Notes: generated by a model not told the origin, from the letters alone. 64,000 nucleotides of DNA from Desulfosalsimonas propionicica (GCF_013761005.1 NZ_JACDUS010000008.1:62001-126000), one strand, 5' to 3'. Positions 36,968 through 46,763 are shown, counted from the first letter of the stretch. Translations and numbers: made by a program.

Positions 36968-38920
36968 ATGACACAATATACAGTATCATTTCAGCCGCAC
37001 GACAAGGAAGTTACCGTGGAAGAAGGCCAGAGCCTGATCCGGGCGGCCATGGATGCGGGCGTTCACATCAACGCCTCCTGCGGAGGGGAAGGCATCTGCG
37101 GAAAATGCCGGGTGATAATTGAAAGCGGTGAGGTTGAAGGCGGGGTTTCCGAGCAGTTAAGTCAGCAGGATCAGGAAAAGGGTTACCGTCTGGCGTGCCT
37201 GTCAAAGGTCAAAAGCGACCTGACCGTAAGGATCCCCACGGAATCCTACATTGATGCCAAGGTGCTGAACCTGCAGGCAACGGCCCGCAAAACCGCACGC
37301 ATCAAGCAGTTAAATCTGGAAGACCTCAAGGAAAAGGGCATGTTTGTCCCGGCCGTGGACAAGGTTTACGTGGAAATGCCCGTGCCCGATGGAACCGACA
37401 ATGAGGCCGACGTCACCCGGCTGGTTCAGGCCCTGCAGAAGGATCACAACGAACACCGTCTGGAGTTTGACCTGTCGGTGATCCGCAAAATTCCGGATGT
37501 TGCGCGTGAAGCGGATTTCAAGGTCACCACCACCATTGCCAGGCCGGTGCGCGAAGACGGCAAAAACAGAATCATCAGTGTTCATGCCGGCGATACAACA
37601 GAGCGCAATTTTGCCATTGCTGTGGATATCGGCACAACAAGCATCTATGGCCAGGTTATTGACCTGATTTCCGGCGAGGTTCTGGCGCAGTACGGGGATT
37701 TTAATTCCCAGATCAGCTATGGCGAGGATATCATCAGCCGGATCGTGTATGCGGAAAAAGGAGACGGGCTGGAAAAACTTCACTCCCTTGTTATATCCAC
37801 GATTAACTCCGTGATCGGCAAAATCATTAAAAAATCGGGCATTGATGCAGAAGAGATCTCCACGATCACCTTTGCCGGCAACACCACCATGACCCAGTTG
37901 TTTTTAAAGGTCAATCCCCGATACATCCGCCGGTCGCCTTATGTTCCGGCTGCCAATATTTATCCGGCCTTCAAGGCCGTGGAGATCGGCCTGGAGGTGC
38001 CGGATCATGTTACGGCCCTGGTCTATCCCCAGGTTTCAAGCTACGTGGGCGGAGATATCGTGGCCGGTGTCATGGGTTCCGGGATGTATCAGGACGAGGA
38101 ACTGACCCTGTACATGGATATCGGCACCAATGCCGAGGTGGTGATCGGAAACAAGGACTGGATGGTTTGCGCCGCGTGCTCGGCCGGCCCGGCTTTTGAA
38201 GGCGGCGGCATCAAGCTGGGCATGCGCGCTGCTGAAGGGGCCATAGAGGACTTCTCCGTTGATCCGGCGACCCTGGAGCCCATGAATGTGACCATCGGCA
38301 ATGTCCGGCCCAAAGGGATCTGCGGCAGCGGGTTGATCACCTGTGTGGCCACCATGTTTGAAATGAGCATTATCGACAACCGGGGCAAATTCAACCGGGA
38401 CCTGGAAACAGACCGTATCCGGGAAGTCGACGGGGTGTATGAATACGTTCTGGCCTGGCAGGATGTTTCTGGAATTGACAGGGACGTGGTGCTCACCGAA
38501 ATTGATATCGATAACCTGATTCGCGCCAAGGGCGCAATCTACAGCGGGTGCCGAACCCTTTTGTCCGAGGTCGGCCTGTCGATCAACGATCTGGACCGCA
38601 TTATCATGGCCGGTGGCTTCGGCAGCTATATCGATCTGGAAAAAACCATGACCATCGGTCTGCTGCCGGAAATCGACCCGGAAAAAGTCACCTTTATCGG
38701 TAACGGTTCGCTTATGGGTGCCCGGATGAGCGCGCTGACCAACAGCATCCGCCGTGACGTGGTGGCTACGGTCAATCGGATGACCAATTTTGAACTTTCG
38801 GAAACCCAGTCCTTCATGGACAATTATATTGCGGCACTGTTTCTGCCCCATACCGAACAGGGCCTGTTTCCGAAATTAAAAAAACGCATGGATGAACGAC
38901 GCCGGCAGCTCGGGAGTTGA
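36968..38920 (+). CDS. acsV: Corrinoid protein reductive activator (RACE; 2Fe-2S plus ASKHA ATPase)
   Basis: 650 residues. The N-terminal plant-type 2Fe-2S ferredoxin has CGGEGICGKC and the fourth Cys in RLACLSK. A linker follows to about 200; the ASKHA-type ATPase (DUF4445) begins at FAIAVDIGTTSIYG with phosphate motifs DIGTNAEVVIG and AGGFGSYIDLEK. Such proteins use ATP to re-reduce inactive Co(II) corrinoid proteins. Here the target is surely the AcsC/AcsD corrinoid protein encoded downstream. The ATG at 36968 with GGAG is used; the frame opens at 36911. It sits between feoB and acsD. Confidence 0.9.
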   Translation: MTQYTVSFQPHDKEVTVEEGQSLIRAAMDAGVHINASCGGEGICGKCRVIIESGEVEGGVSEQLSQQDQEKGYRLACLSKVKSDLTVRIPTESYIDAKVLNLQATARKTARIKQLNLEDLKEKGMFVPAVDKVYVEMPVPDGTDNEADVTRLVQALQKDHNEHRLEFDLSVIRKIPDVAREADFKVTTTIARPVREDGKNRIISVHAGDTTERNFAIAVDIGTTSIYGQVIDLISGEVLAQYGDFNSQISYGEDIISRIVYAEKGDGLEKLHSLVISTINSVIGKIIKKSGIDAEEISTITFAGNTTMTQLFLKVNPRYIRRSPYVPAANIYPAFKAVEIGLEVPDHVTALVYPQVSSYVGGDIVAGVMGSGMYQDEELTLYMDIGTNAEVVIGNKDWMVCAACSAGPAFEGGGIKLGMRAAEGAIEDFSVDPATLEPMNVTIGNVRPKGICGSGLITCVATMFEMSIIDNRGKFNRDLETDRIREVDGVYEYVLAWQDVSGIDRDVVLTEIDIDNLIRAKGAIYSGCRTLLSEVGLSINDLDRIIMAGGFGSYIDLEKTMTIGLLPEIDPEKVTFIGNGSLMGARMSALTNSIRRDVVATVNRMTNFELSETQSFMDNYIAALFLPHTEQGLFPKLKKRMDERRRQLGS

Positions 38921-39218
38921 TCAAGGGGCGTGGCAGCTGTTTTACCCACAAAATAGCTTGTATAATGATTGACAAAACGTTTTTTTTTGATATTAAATTT
39001 ATCTTTTAAAACTGTATGAATGAAAAGGTGACCCGTACAATCCGGCACCGGGTGTTGCCTGCGCGATAAAGCAGGATATCGGCCCAATTGCGCAGCCGGC
39101 GATCACACAGAGGAGCCGTGCAGGCTTTGTCTGTTTTGCAGTAATAAATCGAAAATTGTGATCAAATCGTAAATGGATACCGCTTCAACTGAAATCGCTT
39201 AAGAATAAGGAGGTAACA
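38921..39218 (+). promoter_or_regulatory. Leader region of the acs operon
   Basis: This 298-base gap holds a good promoter (38969-38996) and then about 215 bases of untranslated leader with short inverted repeats (for example CCTGC 39058-39062 with GCAGG 39071-39075). I looked for a cobalamin riboswitch and did not see one. The SD AAGGAGG is at 39207-39213. Confidence 0.45.
38969..38996 (+). promoter_or_regulatory. Predicted sigma-70 promoter of the acs operon
   Basis: TTGACA (38969-38974), 16-base spacer, TATTAA (38991-38996) in an AT-rich stretch. Both hexamers are near consensus. Confidence 0.6.
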
Positions 39219-40781
39219 TTGGGCTTCGAAATCTTTAAAGAATCCTATGCAGGCAGCATCAGGCCGATTACTCTCGGCAAAGGCGACAAGGCCGTAACGG
39301 TCGGTGGCGAAAGCTGTCTCCCGCTTTATAAGTTCGAAGGGGAGATGCCCAATAAGCCCAAGATTGCAATGGAAATCTGGGACATGGAGCCGACAGACTG
39401 GTCAGAGGCGGCCAAGAAACCCTTTGAGGACGTACTGGGTGATCCTGCGGCATGGGCCAAAAAATGCGTGGAACAGTACGGGGCGGAGATGATTGTTTTG
39501 CAGCTCAAAAGCGCCGATCCCAACGGGAACGATGCCAGCCCCGATGAAATCGTTAAAAAAGTCAAAAACATTCTCGAAGCCATTGACGTGCCGCTGATTC
39601 TCTGGGGTACGGCCAATGTGCAGAAAGATGAGGAAGTGCTCAAAAAGGTCTCTGAGGCCTGCGAGGGCAAAAACCTTGTTCTCGGTCCGGTTGAAGACGA
39701 CAATCACAAGGGTATCGGTGCAAGCGCCATGGGCTTTGGCCATGCGATTATCTCTTCCTCGCCCATTGACGTCAACCTGGCCAAGCAGGTCAATATCCTG
39801 CTGGAAAACCTTGGCGTGCCCAATGACCGTATCCTTATCGACCCCACCACCGGCGGTCTGGGCTACGGCATGGAGTATTCTTATTCCGTCATGGAGCGCA
39901 TCCGCATGGCAGCCCTGCTGCAGGGTGATGACAAGCTGCAGTATCCCATCGTCAACAATCTCGCAAACGAAGTCTGGCGCTGCAAGGAAGCCAATCAGAG
40001 TATGGACGACGCCCCGGAACTGGGAGATCCCGAGCGCCGGGGCATTCTCATGGAAGCGGTGGGCGCGGTGACCTACCTGATGGCCGGCTCTGACATTCTC
40101 ATTATGCGGCATCCCGAGGCCATTCGCATGGTCAAAAGCTTCATCGAGCTGATTATGGAAGGCGGAGCCGCCAGCGACGTGGCCCCCATCGAAAAGCAGC
40201 TGGCTGATGTGGACATTGATTATGCCGCAATGTCGCCTGAGCCGGATTTGAAGATCGAAGAGGAAAAGAAGGCCGCCCCCAAGAAGGCCGCCCCCAAGAA
40301 GGAAGAAAAGAAGGCAGAGCCCAAGAAGGCCGCCCCCAAGAAGGAAGAAAAGAAGGCAGAGCCCAAGAAAGAAGAGCCCAAGCCCGCAGCTGAGGAAAAG
40401 GCCGCCAAGCCGGCAGAGGATCCGGAAGCCAAGGCCAGGGCAGAGGCTGAAGCCAAGGCCAGGGCGGAAGAAGACGCCAAGAAAAAGGCCGAGGCTGAAG
40501 CCAAGGCAAAGCAGGAAGCCGAAGCCAAGGCCAAGGCCGATGCCGAAGCCAAGGTCAAGGCTGAGGAAGAGGCCAAGAAAAAGGCCGAAGCCGAAGAGCG
40601 GGCCAAGCGGGACGAAGAAGAAAGAAAACTGCTGGAAAAACGGGCCAAGGAGCGCGAGCAGCTTCACAAGAAGCGCGAGGCCGCGGCAGAAAAACCCGAA
40701 GCCCTGAGCCCGGCAGAGGAACAGAAATCCCACCTGGACAAAATTGTGGAAAGACTGGACCGGATTCACCGGAGAGTCTGA
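39219..40781 (+). CDS. acsD: CODH/ACS corrinoid protein small subunit (delta) with long charged C-terminal tail
   Basis: 520 residues. The first ~340 residues are a TIM-barrel AcsD (VTVGGESCLPLYKFEG, LILWGTANVQKDEEV, RILIDPTTGGLGYGMEY), which with AcsC holds the methyl-carrying corrinoid. From about 345 on is an Ala/Lys/Glu-rich region (AEAKARAEEDAKKKAEAE) ending in a helical stretch (QKSHLDKIVERLDRIHRRV). AcsD normally ends near 310-325 residues. The tail includes an exact 42-bp tandem DNA repeat at 40281-40364. The start is TTG behind AAGGAGG. First gene of acsD-A-B-C-E. Confidence 0.93.
   Translation: MGFEIFKESYAGSIRPITLGKGDKAVTVGGESCLPLYKFEGEMPNKPKIAMEIWDMEPTDWSEAAKKPFEDVLGDPAAWAKKCVEQYGAEMIVLQLKSADPNGNDASPDEIVKKVKNILEAIDVPLILWGTANVQKDEEVLKKVSEACEGKNLVLGPVEDDNHKGIGASAMGFGHAIISSSPIDVNLAKQVNILLENLGVPNDRILIDPTTGGLGYGMEYSYSVMERIRMAALLQGDDKLQYPIVNNLANEVWRCKEANQSMDDAPELGDPERRGILMEAVGAVTYLMAGSDILIMRHPEAIRMVKSFIELIMEGGAASDVAPIEKQLADVDIDYAAMSPEPDLKIEEEKKAAPKKAAPKKEEKKAEPKKAAPKKEEKKAEPKKEEPKPAAEEKAAKPAEDPEAKARAEAEAKARAEEDAKKKAEAEAKAKQEAEAKAKADAEAKVKAEEEAKKKAEAEERAKRDEEERKLLEKRAKEREQLHKKREAAAEKPEALSPAEEQKSHLDKIVERLDRIHRRV
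40281..40364 (+). repeat. Exact 42-bp tandem repeat (two copies) in acsD
   Basis: Two identical 42-base units (40281-40322 and 40323-40364) encode the 14-residue unit KKAAPKKEEKKAEP twice. They mark recent slippage or duplication in the AcsD tail. Confidence 0.85.
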
Positions 40782-40911
40782 AGATAAAAATATGGTATTT
40801 AAAGGCATCCAATACATCTTGCGCCATGGCGGAAAGACCCGCTGATATGCCCGACACCGGCGCGACATGCATACTTGCCGAATTTAAAAGCAACAAGAGG
40901 AGGAACCTCTA

Positions 40912-42942
40912 ATGGCAGAAGAAAAAGAAAAAAAAGCTGCTCCGAAAAAGGAAAAACTAGCCGATCCGATTGCAGCAACCATTGATGTTGCATCCCAGCA
41001 ACTCATTGCCCGCGCCCAGCAACTCGGTGTTGAAACGGTTTTTGACCGCGCCGAAACCATGAAGCCCTGTAACATTGGTGCCCAGGGTACCTGCTGCAAG
41101 AACTGCGGCATGGGGCCCTGCCGGCTGCCGCTGCCCAAAAGCGGCATCGAGGGGGAAGACACCCGAAAAGGCCTTTGCGGCGCCACGGCCAACACCATTG
41201 CCGCCAGAAACTTTATCCGGATGATCGCCGGCGGCGCGGCTGCCCACTCCGACCACGGCCGGGGAGTGGCTGAGGTCTTTCTGACCGCCGCCCGTAAGGA
41301 AACCAATGATTATCAAATCAAGGACACGGTCAAACTGGTCCAGGTAGCCGAAGCATTAGGCGTGGCCACCACTGTGGAAGTCGACGGGGAAACCAAAGAC
41401 CGGGATCTGGATGAAGTTGCAGTGGAAGTGGGCGAAATCGCCATGGCCGAATGGGGCAAACCTGAAGGCGAGGTGTTTTATCTCAAGCGCGCGCCCCAGG
41501 CCCTTTATGAAAAATGGGAAAAACAGGGTGTCAGGCCCAGAAACATCGACCGGGAAATCGTGGAGATCATGCACCGGACCCATATTGGCGTGGACCAGGA
41601 TTACCGCAACCTGATGAAACAGGGTGTTCGTGCTGCCATTGGCGACGGATGGGGTGGCTCCATGCTGGCCACTGACCTGCAGGATATCCTTTTTGGCACG
41701 CCGTATCCGCTGCAGTCCGAGGCCAACCTGGGCGTGATGAAAGAAGATCATGTCAACCTGATTGTCCACGGCCATGAACCGATCCTTTCCGAAATGATCG
41801 TGGCGGCTTCCCAGTCCAAGGAAATGCTGGACTATGCAAAGGAAAAAGGGGCCAAGGGCATCCAGCTCAGCGGTATCTGCTGCACAGCCAACGAAATCCT
41901 TCAACGCCACGGAATTCCGCCGGCAGCCAATTTCCTGCAGCAGGAACTGGCCATTATCACCGGTGCCTGCGATGCCATGGTCGTCGATATCCAGTGCATC
42001 ATGCAAAACGTGGCCAATGTGGCCAACTGCTTTCACACCAAGCTGATCACCACCCATCCCATTGCCAAGATGGAGCAGGAAAACGTCATTCACATTGAGT
42101 TTGACGAACATTATGCCATGGAAGATGCCAAGCGCATCGTGAAAATGGCCATTGACAACTTTGAAAACCGCGGCGCCGAAGTCATGATTCCGCGCCAGAA
42201 AGCCACCCAGATCGCCGGATTCGGTGTGGAATCCATCCAGTACCACCTGGGCGGAACCTTCCGGGGGGATTACTACACCTTAAACGACAATATCATCAAC
42301 GGCCGTATTCGCGGCATTGCCGGCGTGGTTGGGTGCAACAACGCCCGGACCCGTCACAATGAAGGCCATATTCAGGTTGTCAAGGAACTGATCAAAAATG
42401 ATGTGATCGTGTTGACCACCGGCTGCAACGGCATTGCCTGCGCCATGGAAGGCCTGCTCACCCCCGAGGCCGCAGGCGTTTACTGCGGTGCCGGCCTGGC
42501 CGAGGTTTGCGAGACCGTCGGTATTCCGCCGGTTCTGCACATGGGTTCCTGCGTGGACAATAGCCGGATTCTGCTGGCCGCCACAGAAGTGGTCAATGCC
42601 GGCGGTCTGGGCAATGATATCTCTGAGCTGCCTGTTGCCGGAAGCGCCCCGGAATGGATGAGTGAAAAAGCCATTTCCATTGGTCAGTACTTTGTGGCCT
42701 CGGGTGTTTACACGGTGTTTGGCGTCACGTTCCCCACCACCGGCGCCCCGGTTTTCCAGGATTTTCTGTTCAAGGAAATGGAGAAAATGTACGGCGGCAT
42801 GTGGGATTTGGAAATTGATCCGATCAAGCACGCCCACAAGATGATCGCCCACATCGACTCCAAGCGCAAGGCCCTGGGCATTGACAAGGCCCGGGAGCGG
42901 GTGCTTATGGACATGGCCGACCGCCAGAAGCTCGAAGCATAA
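40912..42942 (+). CDS. acsA: Anaerobic carbon-monoxide dehydrogenase catalytic subunit
   Basis: 676 residues, the normal CooS/AcsA length. It interconverts CO and CO2 at a Ni-4Fe-5S C cluster. The N-terminal cysteines for the D and B clusters appear as CCKNCGMGPCRLP; HSDHGRG provides conserved histidines; C-cluster segments include GCNNARTRHNEG, TTGCNGIACAMEG and GSCVDNSRI. A GAGGAGGAA ribosome site precedes the ATG. In the complex it feeds CO to AcsB through an internal channel. The nickel chaperone CooC is encoded about 8 kb downstream. Confidence 0.96.
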   Translation: MAEEKEKKAAPKKEKLADPIAATIDVASQQLIARAQQLGVETVFDRAETMKPCNIGAQGTCCKNCGMGPCRLPLPKSGIEGEDTRKGLCGATANTIAARNFIRMIAGGAAAHSDHGRGVAEVFLTAARKETNDYQIKDTVKLVQVAEALGVATTVEVDGETKDRDLDEVAVEVGEIAMAEWGKPEGEVFYLKRAPQALYEKWEKQGVRPRNIDREIVEIMHRTHIGVDQDYRNLMKQGVRAAIGDGWGGSMLATDLQDILFGTPYPLQSEANLGVMKEDHVNLIVHGHEPILSEMIVAASQSKEMLDYAKEKGAKGIQLSGICCTANEILQRHGIPPAANFLQQELAIITGACDAMVVDIQCIMQNVANVANCFHTKLITTHPIAKMEQENVIHIEFDEHYAMEDAKRIVKMAIDNFENRGAEVMIPRQKATQIAGFGVESIQYHLGGTFRGDYYTLNDNIINGRIRGIAGVVGCNNARTRHNEGHIQVVKELIKNDVIVLTTGCNGIACAMEGLLTPEAAGVYCGAGLAEVCETVGIPPVLHMGSCVDNSRILLAATEVVNAGGLGNDISELPVAGSAPEWMSEKAISIGQYFVASGVYTVFGVTFPTTGAPVFQDFLFKEMEKMYGGMWDLEIDPIKHAHKMIAHIDSKRKALGIDKARERVLMDMADRQKLEA

Positions 42943-43033
42943 AAGGCCTTGGGATGACGGATACAAGAGACTTGATCTCAAAAGATATTTCTGATGACGA
43001 TGCAACACCAAATCCTCAACGAAGGAGGACCGT

Positions 43034-45268
43034 ATGTCTAAACTGATCGCATTTGCTGCCATTCAGGGCGGCTATAAAGTTGTCTCCCAGGTGGAAGGGG
43101 AACTGGAAAAAACCCTGCAGTCCTATGACGCCTCCACCAAGGTGGAATTTCCCAATACCGGGTATTTTCTGCCGGTCATCTATTCGCTGACCGGGCTGAA
43201 GGTGGAAACGCTTGAGGACATGAGAAAACCGCTGGAATTTGCCCGCAAGCTGTTGCCCCCCCATATCAAGGGCAAGCATCATTTGCCGTTTCTCGGCCCC
43301 CTGCTGGATGCCGGCATGGCGGCCATCCTGGCCTATGAAATCAAGGAGGCCCTGCGGATTGTCAAGGACCCGGATTTCTACTATCCGCATGAAGATCCGG
43401 ATATTGAAAACGGCAAAGTCTGGCTGGGCCCGGCAGACGACATTGTACTTCGCAAGCGTGGCGTGGAATTTGTCGACGGCTCGGCCCCGGGTTTTGCCGC
43501 CATCGTTGGCGCGGCCCCGAGCCCGGAGATCGCAAAGAACATCGTGGAAGAATACCAGAAACGCAATCTCTACATCTTCTGCGCGGCCCAGCATCGGGGT
43601 ATTTCCATTATTGACCAGCTCCTGGAAGCCGACGTTCAGGTCGGGTGGAATACCCGCATCGTGCCCTTTGGGCCGGATATCTCCTCTGCGGTGTTTGCCC
43701 TCGGGTTTGCCAACCGTGCGGCCATGGCTTTTGGCGGTCTGCAGCCGGGCGACTACAAAAAGATTCTCAAGTACAACAAAGACCGGATCTTTGCATTTGT
43801 CAACGCACTGGGCGACATTGGAACCGAATGGGGCGTGGCTGCAGCCGGATGCGTCAACTGGGGTTTTCCCACCCTGGCCGACACGGATATCCCGGAAATT
43901 CTGCCCACCGGCATTTGTACCTACGAGCATGTGGTGGCCAATGTTCCCCATGACGAGATCGTTCAGCGCTCCGTGGAAGTCCGCGGCCTGAAAGTGCAGG
44001 TATCCCAGATCGATATCCCCTGTTCCTTCGGTCCGGCCTACGAGGGCGAGCGGGTGCGCGGAAAAGACCTGCATTCCCAGATGGGCGGCGGCAAGACACA
44101 GTGCACCGAGCTGGTGAAAATGGCTGACATGAAGGAGATCGAAGACGGCAAGGTCGAGGTGGTGGGCAAGGATATCCCGGATCTCGGCGAAGGCGACACC
44201 CTGCCGCTGGGCATTTACGTCCAGATCGCCGGCCGGGAGTTCCAGGCGGACTTTGAGCCCATCCTGGAACGCCAGATCCATCACCTGATCAACTATATCC
44301 AGGGCGTTATGCATATCGGTCAGCGCGACATTTCCTGGATCCGGGTGAGCAAGGCGGCCGTGGAAAAGGGCTTTACCTTAAAGGACATCGGCGTGGTCCT
44401 CCATGCCAAGATGCATCAGGATTTCGGCAAGGTCCTCGATAAGATTCAGGTGACCCTGTATACCAAAAAGGACGACGTGAAAAAGATGACAGAACGCGCC
44501 CGGGCCGAGTACAAGCAGCGCGACGAGCGGGTGGAGAACATGAAGGACGAGGATGTGGAAACTTACTACTCCTGCACCCTGTGCCAGTCCTTTGCGCCCA
44601 ATCACGTCTGCTCGGTATCCCCGGAACGGACCGGTCTGTGCGGCGCTTATAACTGGATGGACTGCAAGGCCTCCTACGAGATCAACCCCACAGGCCCCAA
44701 CCAGCCAATTAAAAAGGGTGAAGTAATTGATCCGCGCCTGGGTCAGTGGAAAGGGGTCAATGAGTTTGTCAAGCAGGCATCCCGCGGTGCGGTGGAAGGC
44801 TACAACTTCTACTCCATTGTTTATGATCCCATGACCACGTGCGGGTGCTGCGAGTGCATCGCTGCGGTGCTGCCCACCTGTAACGGGGTTATGACGGTCA
44901 ACCGGGAATATACCGGAGACACCCCATGCGGTATGAAGTTTACTACCCTGGCCGGTGTCATGGGCGGCGGTGCCAAATCGCCGGGTTTTGTGGGCCATTC
45001 CAAGTTCAACATCACCCAGCGCAAGTTCATCCGCGGCGACGGTCCGCCGGATATGGACGAAGGCGGACTGCTCAGAATCGTCTGGATGCCCAAGATGCTC
45101 AAAGAAGAGATCAAGGACCGGATTGATTCCCGGGCCAAGGAACTGGGTGTTCCGGATTTTTATGACAAGATCGCAGATGAGACCGTTGGCACCACGGAAG
45201 AGGAAGTCATGGAATTTCTCAAGGAAAAGGATCATCCGGCGCTGAAGCTGGAATCCGTCGTGGGTTGA
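43034..45268 (+). CDS. acsB: CO-methylating acetyl-CoA synthase catalytic subunit
   Basis: 744 residues, similar to other bacterial AcsB. It joins CO, a methyl group and CoA to give acetyl-CoA at the A cluster. The 4Fe-4S ligands are in YYSCTLCQSFAP, HVC and LCGAYNWMDC, and the distal nickel is bound by the Cys-Gly-Cys in MTTCGCCEC. The N-terminal domain lies at the AcsA interface by homology. A GAAGGAGGACC precedes the ATG. It follows acsA by 91 bases. Confidence 0.97.
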   Translation: MSKLIAFAAIQGGYKVVSQVEGELEKTLQSYDASTKVEFPNTGYFLPVIYSLTGLKVETLEDMRKPLEFARKLLPPHIKGKHHLPFLGPLLDAGMAAILAYEIKEALRIVKDPDFYYPHEDPDIENGKVWLGPADDIVLRKRGVEFVDGSAPGFAAIVGAAPSPEIAKNIVEEYQKRNLYIFCAAQHRGISIIDQLLEADVQVGWNTRIVPFGPDISSAVFALGFANRAAMAFGGLQPGDYKKILKYNKDRIFAFVNALGDIGTEWGVAAAGCVNWGFPTLADTDIPEILPTGICTYEHVVANVPHDEIVQRSVEVRGLKVQVSQIDIPCSFGPAYEGERVRGKDLHSQMGGGKTQCTELVKMADMKEIEDGKVEVVGKDIPDLGEGDTLPLGIYVQIAGREFQADFEPILERQIHHLINYIQGVMHIGQRDISWIRVSKAAVEKGFTLKDIGVVLHAKMHQDFGKVLDKIQVTLYTKKDDVKKMTERARAEYKQRDERVENMKDEDVETYYSCTLCQSFAPNHVCSVSPERTGLCGAYNWMDCKASYEINPTGPNQPIKKGEVIDPRLGQWKGVNEFVKQASRGAVEGYNFYSIVYDPMTTCGCCECIAAVLPTCNGVMTVNREYTGDTPCGMKFTTLAGVMGGGAKSPGFVGHSKFNITQRKFIRGDGPPDMDEGGLLRIVWMPKMLKEEIKDRIDSRAKELGVPDFYDKIADETVGTTEEEVMEFLKEKDHPALKLESVVG

Positions 45269-45282
45269 TGACAGCAGACAAG

Positions 45283-45311
45283 GAACCGGGCCGCAGACAG
45301 CGGCCCGGTTC
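45283..45311 (+). promoter_or_regulatory. Perfect 12-bp hairpin between acsB and acsC
   Basis: GAACCGGGCCGC (45283-45294) and its complement (45300-45311) close a 5-base loop, 15 bases after the acsB stop. No T-run follows, so an intrinsic terminator is unlikely. A stabilising or processing hairpin that sets subunit ratios is plausible. Confidence 0.55.
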
Positions 45312-45356
45312 TGATTCGGTTATAATGACAGGATAGCGTAAAGCGAGGAGAAAAAA

Positions 45357-46700
45357 ATGGCACTCACCGGAATTCAGATATTTAAGCTGCTGCCGCAGAC
45401 CAACTGCAAGGAATGCGGGGCTCCCACGTGTCTTGCCTTTGCAATGAACCTTGCTTCCGGAAAAGCCGAACTCGACGCCTGCCCGTATGTATCTGATGAG
45501 GCGCGCGAGCAGCTGGCCGAAGCATCGGCCCCCCCGATTCTGCCGGTTCAGATCGGCAAAGGGGTCCGGGCAAGAACCGTGGGCGGCGAAACCGTTCAGT
45601 ACCGCCACGAAAAAACCTTTTTCAATCCCACTGCACTGGCCGGCAAGATCAAGTCAGACATGGATGACAAGGAACTGGACCAGAAACTCAAGGTATGGAA
45701 TGCCTTCCAGTTCGAGCGCGTGGGCTTTACCCTGCGGCCCGAGCTTGTGGCCCTGGAAGACGCCAACGGCGATGCCGACGCATTTGCCGCCAAGGCCAAA
45801 AAGATTGCTGAAAACTCGGAATTCAACCTCATCCTGATGTCGGAAAATCTCGATGTGATGAAGGCCGCCGTGGAGGTTTGCAAGTTTAAAAATCCCCTGA
45901 TTTATGCAGCCACCAAGGATAATTTTGACGATTTCTCCGCACTGGCCAAGGAAAACGACCTTCCCCTGACCATCAAGGCCGATTCCGTGGAAGGCCTCAT
46001 GGAGATGACCGACAAGCTTAGGGATGAAGGGTTTAAAAAGATCGTCATTGATTCCGGATCCAGGGATGTCAAGAAGGCCTATGAAGACCAGGTCAACATT
46101 CGCCGGGCAGCCCTGAAAAAGAGCAACCGCTCGGTTGGGTATCCCACCATTGTATTTCCGTGCGAAATGGCATCCAATCTGGACATGGAAACGCTTCTGG
46201 CCTCCATGTTCATTGCCAAGTACGGCGCCATTTGCGTGATGTCGGATTTTGCCAGTGAATCCCTGTTTGCCCTGCTGCTCGAACGGCTCAATATCTTCAC
46301 TGACCCGCAGCGGCCCATGACAGTGGTGGAAGACATCTACCCCATCGGTAATCCGGACGAGAATTCACCGGTGCTGATCACCACCAACTTTGCTTTGACC
46401 TATTTTATTGTCTCCGGCGAGATTGAAGGCAGCAAGGTTCCGGCCTGGCTGTTGGTCAAAGACACCGAAGGCCTGTCCGTGCTAACGGCGTGGGCGGCCG
46501 GAAAATTTGCCGGCGATGATGTGGGCATGTTTGTGAAAAAATGCGGCATTGCCGACAAGGTCAAAAACAAGGAACTCATTATTCCCGGTTATGCCGCTTC
46601 CATTACCGGTGAGATCGAAGAAGAGCTTCCGGACTGGACCGTAACGGTCGGGCCGCGGGAAGCCCCGCACCTTCCGGCATTCCTGAAGCAGAGACAATAA
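45357..46700 (+). CDS. acsC: CODH/ACS corrinoid protein large subunit (gamma)
   Basis: 447 residues. The N-terminal 4Fe-4S domain has LPQTNCKECGAPTCLAFA, with the later Cys in ELDACPY. A TIM-barrel domain follows, then a C-terminal corrinoid-binding domain. With AcsD it forms the corrinoid iron-sulfur protein that carries the methyl group from AcsE to AcsB. The 4Fe-4S cluster passes electrons for reductive reactivation. A GAGGAGAAA ribosome site precedes the ATG. Confidence 0.96.
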   Translation: MALTGIQIFKLLPQTNCKECGAPTCLAFAMNLASGKAELDACPYVSDEAREQLAEASAPPILPVQIGKGVRARTVGGETVQYRHEKTFFNPTALAGKIKSDMDDKELDQKLKVWNAFQFERVGFTLRPELVALEDANGDADAFAAKAKKIAENSEFNLILMSENLDVMKAAVEVCKFKNPLIYAATKDNFDDFSALAKENDLPLTIKADSVEGLMEMTDKLRDEGFKKIVIDSGSRDVKKAYEDQVNIRRAALKKSNRSVGYPTIVFPCEMASNLDMETLLASMFIAKYGAICVMSDFASESLFALLLERLNIFTDPQRPMTVVEDIYPIGNPDENSPVLITTNFALTYFIVSGEIEGSKVPAWLLVKDTEGLSVLTAWAAGKFAGDDVGMFVKKCGIADKVKNKELIIPGYAASITGEIEEELPDWTVTVGPREAPHLPAFLKQRQ

Positions 46701-46763
46701 CCGAGAATCCGGCCCGGACCCGCAGTCTGTGCCGGACGCAGAACCAACAAAGGGAGGTTCTCC

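Noticed and set aside
38997-39218. Cobalamin riboswitch before the acs operon
   Set aside because: I looked for the B12-box and the conserved core and did not find them; only short inverted repeats are present.
40281-40364. AcsD tail repeats as an assembly artefact
   Set aside because: Only two repeat copies exist, in frame, within a longer region of the same composition that has no exact repeats; a real extension is more likely.
39402-40868. Long antisense open frame across acsD (488 codons)
   Set aside because: It mirrors the coding bias and the Ala/Lys/Glu repeat of acsD. It has no ribosome site and reads as Gly/Leu/Phe-rich low-complexity sequence.
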